Source: Bacteroidota bacterium (GTDB lineage: Bacteria > Bacteroidota > Bacteroidia > Bacteroidales > Prolixibacteraceae). From it: a DNA stretch of 16,912 nucleotides. The stretch's first letter is position 1, and every line of letters starts with the position of its first letter. The stretch covers positions 1-16,912 of the forward strand of contig JABMPI010000097.1 of NCBI GenBank assembly GCA_013203755.1, read 5' to 3'. Shown in pieces: positions 10,030-16,912 of this stretch. The notes under the pieces are model-generated. The model was not told where the DNA came from and did no database searches. It worked only from the letters and a program-made list of their open reading frames with translations. The translations under genes were made by a program, and so were the position numbers.

Positions 10030-11247
10030 ATGGGAAAAATATTAGGCATAACAATTATCTTGTTCACTCTACTTGTTGCCTGTGTACCGGAAAACAAAAC
10101 AAATAGCAACAGTGAAAATGATGAAATAACAGTGGCTGCCTATTACTTTCCAAATTACCATGAAGATAATCGCAATGCATCTTATCATGGTAAAGGTTGG
10201 ACTGAATGGGAACTTGTCAAAAATGCTAAACCCCGGTTTGCTAATCATCATCAACCCAATGTGCCGGCATGGGGTTATACGGATGAAGCGAATCCGGTTC
10301 ATATGGCTCAAAAAATTGATGCAGCTGCTGACAATGGTATTGATGCATTTATCTTTGACTGGTACATGTATGAAGATGGCCCTTTTCTCGACCGTTGTAT
10401 TGACGAAGGTTTTTTGAAAGCTAAAAATTGTGAACGCATAAAATTTGGGCTGATGTGGGCGAACCATGATTGGACAGATATTCATCCATATACTCGCGGA
10501 GCAGAACAAAAATTATTATATCCTGGAATAATAAGCCCGGAACGATTTGATGAAATATCTGATTTTGTCATTAATAAATATTTTAAAAAGTCAAATTACT
10601 GGAAGATAGATGGCAAAGCCTATTTCTCGGTTTATGATATTCAGAAATTTGTGGAAGGGTTTGGTAGCATGGAAGCCACAAAAGCAGCGATGGATCGGAT
10701 GCGCGAAAAAGCCATTGCTGCCGGACTCTCAGGTGTTCACTGGAATCTGGTTGCCTGGGGAAATCCAATTCTTCCAGTTGAAAAAGCACCGTCCAACACT
10801 CCTGAGCTAATCAAAATGCTGGGATTTGATTCAAGCACTTCTTACGTCTGGATTCACCATGTACAACTTCCCGAAACGCAAACCGATTTCAACTATGTTA
10901 GGGATGCCTATTTTAAGCATTGGGACAAAGTAAAAACAGAATACGGAGTACCCTATTTCCCCAATGTGACCATGGGTTGGGATCCGACTCCACGCTGCGA
11001 TTTGAATTCAGAATGGGCGCCCGTGAGGTATCCGTTTATGAATACTATCGGGAATAATACTCCTGAAAACTTCAAAACAGCTCTCCAAATGACAAGAGAG
11101 AAATTATTGGCTGACCCAAACGGCGCCAGAATCCTAAATATTAATTGCTGGAATGAATGGACAGAAGGGAGCTATCTGGAACCGGATATCGTAAACGGGA
11201 TGGCTTACCTGAAAGCCATAAAAGAAATATTCACAAAAAATGACTAA
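10030..11247 (+). CDS. GH99-like / WbsX-family lipoprotein
   Basis: This 405-residue protein has a short lipoprotein signal peptide, with the lipobox LVAC ending at C18, followed by an Asn/Ser/Glu-rich linker. The rest matches the GH99-like (WbsX) domain: 'AAYYFPNYHEDNRN', 'GKGWTEWELVKNAKPRF', 'HHQPNVPAWGY', 'DAFIFDWYMYEDGPFLDRC', the aromatic 'WANHDW' (W143-W147) and the hallmark near the C-terminus 'NCWNEWTEGSYLEPD' (E376, E379). GH99 proper are endo-alpha-mannosidases/mannanases; the WbsX branch was first named from O-antigen clusters, and members also occur in Bacteroidota PULs, where they are thought to be glycosidases. The lipid anchor argues for glycan cleavage at the envelope rather than glycosyl transfer in the cytoplasm. 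The gene starts 22 bases after the isomerase and is flanked by direct repeats of the isomerase end, suggesting it was inserted or rearranged here. Confidence 0.82.
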   Translation: MGKILGITIILFTLLVACVPENKTNSNSENDEITVAAYYFPNYHEDNRNASYHGKGWTEWELVKNAKPRFANHHQPNVPAWGYTDEANPVHMAQKIDAAADNGIDAFIFDWYMYEDGPFLDRCIDEGFLKAKNCERIKFGLMWANHDWTDIHPYTRGAEQKLLYPGIISPERFDEISDFVINKYFKKSNYWKIDGKAYFSVYDIQKFVEGFGSMEATKAAMDRMREKAIAAGLSGVHWNLVAWGNPILPVEKAPSNTPELIKMLGFDSSTSYVWIHHVQLPETQTDFNYVRDAYFKHWDKVKTEYGVPYFPNVTMGWDPTPRCDLNSEWAPVRYPFMNTIGNNTPENFKTALQMTREKLLADPNGARILNINCWNEWTEGSYLEPDIVNGMAYLKAIKEIFTKND

Positions 11248-11249
11248 AA

Positions 11250-11327
11250 ATTGCCAGGTATGAAAAGGTGTTTACGAATGAAGAACCAGGGCATAAACTA
11301 AATATTGACGTGGTGAAAATTTGTTAA
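11250..11327 (+). pseudogene. Remnant 3' end of a second isomerase-like gene
   Basis: Read in frame, the sequence from 11280 gives E-E-P-G-H-K-L-N-I-D-V-V-K-I-C-stop, against E-K-L-G-Q-I-L-N-I-D-V-V-K-I-C-stop at the end of the intact isomerase: 11 of 15 residues identical, with the last nine the same. Further upstream the similarity fades, with only scattered matches. No start codon or metal-ligand motif remains, so this is a fragment left by gene duplication and loss, or by recombination that placed the GH99-like gene between two isomerase ends. It fills most of the 123-base gap before the next gene and should not be counted as a functional gene. Confidence 0.6.
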
Positions 11328-11328
11328 A
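11297..11328 (+). repeat. Direct repeat copy 2: duplicated isomerase end
   Basis: This is the second copy of the 32-base repeat found at 9977-10008, with two mismatches. It includes an in-frame TAA stop at 11325-11327. It sits 50 bases after the stop of the GH99-like gene and about 40 bases before the next start. Confidence 0.85.
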
Positions 11329-11370
11329 TACAGAAATATTTCAAATTTGAAACCGCATAATTTATTGAAA

Positions 11371-14162
11371 ATGAAGAAAATCACACAAATATTGCTTTTG
11401 AGTGTTTTTATACTTTTTAGTTGTGAAGCAAAAAAAGAAAAAAACTCTTTATTCGAAAAGTTTCAAAATCCTGAAGCAGAAGCCCGGGCAATGGTTCGCT
11501 GGTGGTGGAACGGCAACTGTGTGGAAGCAGATGAGATAAAACGCGAACTCGCTGTTATGAAAAACGCTGGCATCGGGGGGGTGGAAATCAACTCAATTGC
11601 AATGCCTCCACACGCGAAAAAAACAGAAGCCAAACCACTTCAGTGGGCGGGCACGGAGTGGATTAATATGGTGAAAACTGCCAGTGAAGAAGCCAAAGAA
11701 CTTGGAATGATAACCGATCTTATTGTTGGTTCTGGCTGGCCTTTTGGCGGTCGTTTTTTGAATGACGATGAGACCATGCAACGATTGGGCATAAAAAGGG
11801 AAACAGTAAAAGCAAATTCCAATATAAATATTGATTTGGAAAAGTATTTGTCTTTCAAAACTCAGCAAACTCCCGGAACTAAAAATTTTAAAGAAACAAG
11901 TGATGTGGAATTAGTAAGTATAAAACTTGTTCCGGTAAACGCAAATTCCATTAACGAGATAATCGATATTACATCAATAGTCAAGGACAACAAGTTGGTT
12001 TATAAAACAGCCAACAAAGATTTTGTGCTGGTATTTGTTTACAACGAACGTAACTTTAAAAGCGTTTATCATGGCTCTCCGGGTGCTGATGGTCCAATTA
12101 TGGATCACTATAAAACAGAAGCCGTGTTGGGTTACTTAAACAGACTGAAGGTTATCGAAAAGGAAACAGGTTTGTCATTGTCTGAACTGGTTAGGGCACT
12201 GTTTTGTGATAGTATAGAACTGGGCGGTTCCAACTGGACCGACGACATGAAAGAACTGTTTCTAACAAGAAATGGATACGATATTAGTCCGTATCTGCCT
12301 TTTGTAATTCAACCCCACGGTCAGCCAAATAAATACGAAACTTCTGCTGAAATGGCAGAAACTATTATACGTGTTCGGTATGATTTTTATAACACTATCA
12401 TAAGTGTGTTTTTGGAACGCTTTACTACGCAATTTCAAAAGTTCTGTACAGAAAATGGTGTGAAGTGTCGTTACCAGGCATATGGAACACCCTATTACAT
12501 GGGGCTTTTCAGGGGAATATGATTCCTGATATTCCGGAAAGTAATAACTGGATCTACTCACGTGGCAGAAATGAAGCTGAGACATCTGAATTTACATGGG
12601 TGCAGAACCACGGATATATGTTGTGGAATAAAGCGGCTTCATCCGGTGCACATATAATGGGTAGAAAAATAACAAGTTGCGAAGCCATCACAAATGTGCA
12701 GGGAGTATTTCGAACATCGCTTGAGACCGTTAAACAAGCGGACGATATGAATTTTATCACCGGAATGAACCATGCAGTGCTTCATGGCTACAACTATTCA
12801 CCGCCAGAAGCTGGTTTCCCGGGATGGATTCGATACGGAACCTATTTTAGTGAACAAAATACGTGGTGGAAATATTTTAGGAATTGGGCTGATTACAACG
12901 CCAGATTATCTTCTGTTTTTCAAAACTCAAAACCAACTGCCGACATTGCTGTGCTCGGCCGTCTTCGCGATTATTGGGGAGAAGTTAGTCCCGAGCGTAC
13001 AGTATTCAACGAAAAACCATGGTACTATGCACGCCTTTGGGAATCCATTAGTAATTTGGGCAGCTCATGCGATTACATTCACCAGCCAGTTTTAGAACAG
13101 GCAAAAATAGAAGGGGAACGCTTGGTTTGTGGTGAAATGAGTTATAAAACAATATGGCTAACCGAGGTAGAGTCCCTGTCGCCAAAAGCTGCAGAAGTAC
13201 TCAAAGAATTTGCCAAGGCCGGTGGTAAAGTAGTATTTATTGGCAAAACACCACATCGGTCACTTTCATTTAAAAATGCAGATAACAACGACAGATTGGT
13301 AAAAGATGCGATTAAAAGTTTGGTTGCCGCTGAAAATGTAATTCAGATTGATGCACCCGAAGAATCCGTGGATTTTATAACATGGACAGACGAATTGATG
13401 AAAAAAATAGAACTACAACCCCAGGTGCAAATTAGTAATCCTGTTAGTCACCTCTATTCAATGAAACAAAATAATGGTGAGCAGGAAATCTATTTCTTTG
13501 TCAATTCAGATCGTAAGAATGAAGTGGAATTTGATGCTTCCTTCAACGCCGGAGATAAAATCCCTTATATCTGGATGCCTGCAACTGGCAAACGATTTGC
13601 TTTGCCTTTTAAAGGGAAAAACAAAATCAGTATAAAACTTGATGCCCTGGAGTCGGCACTTATTGTTTTCGAAACAAAAAAAATCGAATTACCGGAGTAT
13701 GAATTCAATTCTAAATCTGGCAAACCCACAGCTTTTGTCACCACCTGGGATGTGAAATTCGAACACATAAATGGTACCGTTTTCAGCCGCAAAATGAACC
13801 AACTTATAGATTTTAGTTCCACGGATGATGAAGCAATAAGAAATTTTGCAGGAACAATTACCTATTCAACAACATTTGAAAAACCAGATAATATAAAGTA
13901 TATCAAATTAGCAAATGTAAACCAAGGGGTTACTGAGTTGCTTATAAACGGCAATAATGCTGGAATGAAATGGTATGGAAATCATTGTTATGATGTGGAG
14001 AAACTAGTAAAAACAGGAGCTAATAAGATGGAAATAATAGTAACAAATACACTTGTGAATTATTGTATGAGTTTAGCAGATAACCCTACTGCACAAGCCT
14101 GGACAAGGAATTATAAAGCCCCTTTTCCCAGTGGGTTGGAAGGGGTGGCTTTTATTGAATAA
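11371..14162 (+). pseudogene. Divergent GH106-like glycosyl hydrolase lipoprotein, split by a one-base frameshift
   Basis: The preferred start is the ATG at 11371; an in-frame TTG at 11347 precedes it, but the ATG gives a compact lipoprotein signal with its lipobox ending at C18 (ILFSC). The first frame stops at TGA 12520-12522, and the protein continues in a second frame to 14162. One T missing in the run 12506-12509 explains this: 'YYMGLF' should lead into 'QGNMIPDIPESNNW', giving 930 residues. Family landmarks are 'AMVRWWWNGNCVEADEIKREL', 'GSGWPFGG', CDSIELGGSNWTD (D280, E283), RYQAYGTP (Q369), IPESNNW and SCEAITN. An amidotransferase-like domain ('AKAGGKVVFIGKTPH') and a C-terminal beta-sandwich ('ELLINGNNAGMKWYGNHC') follow. 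The clade is GH106-related but distant from the other two, so the substrate is unknown. The downstream part has no signal peptide and only an out-of-frame GTG as a start, so it is not an independent gene. Confidence 0.82.
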
Positions 14163-14228
14163 GAATTAGCCAGATATCATTTTATGAAATTGTAAAAACC
14201 CGTTAATAGCGCATTTTTAATCAGTGTA

Positions 14229-14268
14229 GAAACGAATGAAATACTCAAGAAACGAATGAAATACTCAA
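14229..14268 (+). repeat. 20-bp perfect tandem duplication across a start codon
   Basis: The unit GAAACGAATGAAATACTCAA occurs at 14229-14248 and again, unchanged, at 14249-14268. Each unit contains an ATG followed by the same codons. Because 20 is not a multiple of three, the upstream ATG (14236) is in a different frame from the ATG used by the glycosidase (14256). Confidence 0.97.
14236..14259 (+). promoter_or_regulatory. Seven-codon upstream ORF ending on the glycosidase start codon
   Basis: The duplicated ATG opens a tiny frame, M-K-Y-S-R-N-E-stop, whose TGA (14257-14259) overlaps the glycosidase ATG (14256-14258) in the arrangement ATGA. Such an overlap can couple translation or lower initiation at the true start. 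No Shine-Dalgarno sequence is seen at either start, so whether it is translated is unknown; it may simply be a by-product of the duplication. Confidence 0.4.
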
Positions 14269-16787
14269 ATAAAATATTGAACTACGCGCACATACTTTGT
14301 GCTTTCATTTTTCTTTCATTCAGCCAGCCACTTGAAGCTGCTGAATCCTTGATTTTACATGACAAAGCCAATGGAATTGTTAGTATCCACAGTGGTGATG
14401 GTCAGTTAATGTTTCGATTAAAATATACTGATGGATGTTATTTCAACCAGGTTAAGATACGCGGGAAACAAATGATCAGCCCCGAAAAGGGAGTTTCCTC
14501 GGCTATCAAAGTTGCAGGAATTTGGTATTCCACTCGCGAAAAAAATTCAAATCCCGTTGTAAAGGTTCAAGATAATTCTGTGACGATTGAGCACATCAAG
14601 TATGGGAATAAGGAAATTTCCATAGAGGAAACCTGGCACCTGACCGCTAACATGGACGCTATTGATTGGCAAATTAAAAGGCAAACCAGGGGAGAAGGTA
14701 TCTTGGAAGATGCAGCAAGCGCAGAGTGGGTATTTTCTGATATGCAGAAGTGGACCGGCGCAATCCTGGATAACGGGTGTGTGGCCTGGAATAGATTATT
14801 GGAAGATAAAAAAATGACCTACGGTTCACATGCAGGAAAAGTACTGTTCTGGAATAAAAACGATGACCGCTGTCTTGAAATCCAACCGGTTGAAACCGGC
14901 GATCAGCATGTAGCTACCCGGTTTTCTCACAATCCAGATGATACGCATAGTTTTGTCCATACACTCAGCGATTCAGAAATGAAGACCAGGGTGAACCTAA
15001 GCCGTTTTCTTCGTGACAGTCAAGAGCTTTGGAAACCGTTTGCTATCAATAACAATTTGAATACGGTGACCTATCACATCACTGCGCCAAGCTACCTCAG
15101 CCGCTATGATCTTGGAGAGTTTAATGGTGTGGATGAAGATGCTGTGCGGGAAATGCTTAATACCATTACGCGTTATGGAGTAATCGACAGTAAACATTGT
15201 GGCGCAAATGGCTGGCGTACAGGTTATGTTTGCTTACACGAACAGTGGTTTGCGCAAATGGCCATGGCGATTCAAGATCCCAACTATACTCAAAATGTAA
15301 GTGACACATATGATCATTACAGGGATCATGCAATTCAACCCGATGGGAGAGTACTTGCCAGGTTTAAAGATAACAATCTCGACCAAATGAAAGGGACATA
15401 TACCAAACATGGTTTTTATGAAGCTGAATGGGGGTATTTGCTCGATAGTCAACCTGATTATGTGATGGTAGTGGCGGAGCAGTTTCATAATACCGGCGAT
15501 CTGGCTTGGGTGCGAGGGCAAAAAGAAGCCTGTGAAAAGGCCTTGGAATACATGCTGAAACGTGATAGCGATGGAGATGGGTTAATGGAGATGATTAATC
15601 AGTCGCATAAAGATGAGCAGGGAAGCGATTGGATAGATATCGTTTGGGCAGCTTATGAAAACGCTTTAGTAAATGCAGAGATGTATGGAGCGATGGTTCT
15701 TTGGGCAGAGGTGGAGACAATATTGGGGGATCAGGAAAAGGCAGATCGCTATCTGAAGGCAGCGAGAAAACTAAAGACAAGTTTCAACAAAGATATCAAT
15801 GATGGTGGTTTTTGGAACCCGGAAAAGAATTGGTATATCTACTGGCGTGAAAAAGACAACACAACCTATGGGAATAACCTCGTTATTCCGGTAAATTTTA
15901 CTGCAATTGGGTATGGGCTTTGCGATGATCAAACCCGCAAGGAAAAGTTGCTTGCCACACTGGAAACTGCCATGCAAAAGGAAGACCTCTTTTCCTGGCC
16001 GCTGTGCATTTATCCGTATGAAAAAAAGGAAGTTTGGGTCGCTAATAATTATCCATTTCCAAAATATGAAAACGGAGATATTTTTCTGGCTTGGGTAGAA
16101 CTCGGAACACGGTGTTATGCTAATTACGATCCTGGTATTGCGGTGAAATATATTAATAGAATTATTGAACAATATAAAAAGGATGGACTGGCTCATCAGC
16201 GGTACTCCCGTGTTGCCCAGAGTGGGTTGGGAAATGACATTCTTGCCGGAAACGGCATGGCCATAATGGGATTGTACCGTAACATCTTTGGCATTCAGCC
16301 GCAGTACAATCGGCTTTATCTTGAGCCACACTTAACAGCAGCATTAAACAACACAATGGTACGATACAACTTGCGGGGTACTGATTACCAGATCCTCCTA
16401 AAAACCAATCAGTATCAAATTACCGACAACAATTTTACTATAAGTAGTAGCCGGGCCTTTGGCATGAACTCCAATACACAGCGAATTGAATATTTTGAGG
16501 GCAAAAATAACACCCCCAAATTGAGTTTCGAAAGAGATGAAAAAACTGATTTGCAGGTTTCTGTTTTAGAAGAAGATAACCAGGAACTACCAGTTTGGAC
16601 ATTGCAAAGTCAGAAATCTATTAGCCAGAAACAAACCGTGTACGGACTTGATGCTGGCGAGAAATACCAAATTCTTGTTGAATCAGATATTTTTGAAGTG
16701 AAAGTTGCAGATGCTAATGGAAGTTTGTCTTTTTCTCTGAATTTGACTGGAGGGCAAAAGACACTTATTACTTTGGCAGTTGAATAA
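14256..16787 (+). CDS. Secreted six-hairpin ((alpha/alpha)6-barrel) glycosidase, substrate unknown
   Basis: This 843-residue protein has a cleavable signal peptide of about 29 residues (hydrophobic 'ILCAFIFLSF', likely cut near LEA-A) and no lipobox, so it is probably periplasmic, unlike the lipoproteins before it. Residues about 35-280 look like an N-terminal beta-sandwich. From about residue 290 a helical barrel of the six-hairpin type follows, with 'GWRTGYVCLHEQWFAQMA', 'GFYEAEWGYLLDSQPDYV', 'RDSDGDGLMEM', 'GSDWIDIVWAAYENALVNAEMYGAM' and 'NGDIFLAWVELGTRCY'. The acidic residues in the E-A-E-W and S-D-W-I-D stretches are catalytic candidates only by position. The segment 'IFGIQPQYNRLYLEPHL...RYNLRGTDYQI' resembles the C-terminal cap of GH94/GH78-like enzymes, and a beta domain of about 110 residues ends the chain. 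I cannot assign a family. Its start lies in a 20-bp tandem duplication, 93 bases after the previous gene. Confidence 0.8.
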   Translation: MKYSNKILNYAHILCAFIFLSFSQPLEAAESLILHDKANGIVSIHSGDGQLMFRLKYTDGCYFNQVKIRGKQMISPEKGVSSAIKVAGIWYSTREKNSNPVVKVQDNSVTIEHIKYGNKEISIEETWHLTANMDAIDWQIKRQTRGEGILEDAASAEWVFSDMQKWTGAILDNGCVAWNRLLEDKKMTYGSHAGKVLFWNKNDDRCLEIQPVETGDQHVATRFSHNPDDTHSFVHTLSDSEMKTRVNLSRFLRDSQELWKPFAINNNLNTVTYHITAPSYLSRYDLGEFNGVDEDAVREMLNTITRYGVIDSKHCGANGWRTGYVCLHEQWFAQMAMAIQDPNYTQNVSDTYDHYRDHAIQPDGRVLARFKDNNLDQMKGTYTKHGFYEAEWGYLLDSQPDYVMVVAEQFHNTGDLAWVRGQKEACEKALEYMLKRDSDGDGLMEMINQSHKDEQGSDWIDIVWAAYENALVNAEMYGAMVLWAEVETILGDQEKADRYLKAARKLKTSFNKDINDGGFWNPEKNWYIYWREKDNTTYGNNLVIPVNFTAIGYGLCDDQTRKEKLLATLETAMQKEDLFSWPLCIYPYEKKEVWVANNYPFPKYENGDIFLAWVELGTRCYANYDPGIAVKYINRIIEQYKKDGLAHQRYSRVAQSGLGNDILAGNGMAIMGLYRNIFGIQPQYNRLYLEPHLTAALNNTMVRYNLRGTDYQILLKTNQYQITDNNFTISSSRAFGMNSNTQRIEYFEGKNNTPKLSFERDEKTDLQVSVLEEDNQELPVWTLQSQKSISQKQTVYGLDAGEKYQILVESDIFEVKVADANGSLSFSLNLTGGQKTLITLAVE

Positions 16788-16790
16788 AAA

Positions 16791-16831
16791 AAGAAAGATT
16801 CTGTAAAACAATGTCTTGCAGAATCTTTCTT
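16791..16831. terminator. Strong inverted repeat, likely terminator (best on the minus strand)
   Basis: AAGAAAGATTCTG (16791-16803) pairs perfectly with CAGAATCTTTCTT (16819-16831), a 13-bp stem with a 15-base loop, starting 4 bases after the glycosidase stop codon. Read on the minus strand the stem is followed directly by a long T run (the A run 16784-16790 on the plus strand); on the plus strand it is followed only by TAATTT. It could stop transcription from both sides, but the better T tract serves transcripts coming from the right. Confidence 0.8.
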
Positions 16832-16861
16832 AATTTGGCTAGTAACGCAGGGCAAACGCAT

Positions 16862-16912
16862 CTAATTTTTGCGCCATGCTTTAGCTTGGCGATAGTATAA
16901 TGAACATGAGAA
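16862..16912 (-). CDS. Possible 3' end of a convergent gene (partial)
   Basis: On the minus strand a frame is open from the window edge to a TAG at 16864-16862 and encodes about 16 residues ending in Y-Y-R-Q-A-K-A-W-R-K-N. Its basic, aromatic ending looks like ordinary protein, and the terminator at 16791-16831 has its T tract in the right place to serve it. Sixteen residues are far too few for identification, and an open run of this length occurs often by chance. Confidence 0.22.
   Translation of the reverse strand, partial: FSCSLYYRQAKAWRKN

Noticed and set aside
10069..10509. 146-residue minus-strand frame opposite the GH99-like gene
   Set aside because: It lies fully within the GH99-like coding sequence, whose motifs are clear; the antisense protein has no domain-like pattern.
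12499..12522. Programmed -1 frameshifting at GGG CTT TTC AGG in the third GH106-like gene
   Set aside because: The frame change is -1 and a slip would stay open, but no X-XXY-YYZ heptamer is present and homologous enzymes of this type are encoded in one frame, so a one-base loss is simpler.
15771..16331. 186-residue open frame on the minus strand inside the six-hairpin glycosidase
   Set aside because: It is antisense to a well-supported gene, has no recognisable motifs and a composition typical of a shadow frame.
16872..16891. Hairpin CGCCA...TGGCG near the window end, considered as a terminator or small RNA element
   Set aside because: Only five pairs plus two inner pairs and no T run on the plus strand; it also overlaps a possible convergent coding end.

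Overview
The window reads as a carbohydrate-degradation locus from a member of the Bacteroidota, and every clear gene is on the + strand. The evidence for the phylum is AT-rich coding sequence, A-rich start regions without Shine-Dalgarno motifs, many lipoprotein signal peptides on glycoside hydrolases, and dense packing of enzymes of one family, as in polysaccharide utilization loci (PULs). No SusC/SusD pair, sulfatase, transporter or regulator is inside the window, so only part of a locus is seen.

Layout. Positions 2-2002 hold the C-terminal two thirds of a large glycosyl hydrolase related to family GH106, cut by the window start and followed by a hairpin (2092-2121). A tightly spaced run follows: a GH106-like lipoprotein (2224-5241); a canonical GH106 alpha-L-rhamnosidase lipoprotein (5269-8531) broken by a one-base frameshift near 7096; a cytoplasmic L-arabinose/L-fucose isomerase-like protein (8595-10007); and a GH99-like/WbsX-family lipoprotein (10030-11247). 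Next come a degenerate copy of the isomerase 3' end (about 11250-11327), a third, divergent GH106-like lipoprotein (11371-14162) broken by a one-base frameshift near 12505-12510, and a secreted six-hairpin ((alpha/alpha)6-barrel) glycosidase (14256-16787). A strong inverted repeat (16791-16831) closes the run. Its best T tract lies on the minus strand, and a short minus-strand reading frame beyond it may be the end of a convergent gene.

How the genes may work together (inference). Four GH106-like enzymes suggest that the target glycan is rich in L-rhamnose or a related deoxysugar in several linkages, for example a pectin such as rhamnogalacturonan, or another rhamnose-bearing plant, algal or bacterial polysaccharide. 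The lipoproteins would act at the cell envelope, the GH99-like and six-hairpin enzymes would cleave other linkages, and the isomerase would convert a released aldose to its ketose in the cytoplasm.

The most notable observations are two independent single-base deletions in two homologous genes, an isomerase-end direct repeat flanking the GH99-like gene, and a 20-bp tandem duplication across a start codon that creates a tiny overlapping upstream ORF. I did not find a clearly new biological system. The locus looks like a PUL segment with signs of rearrangement and either gene decay or base-calling errors.
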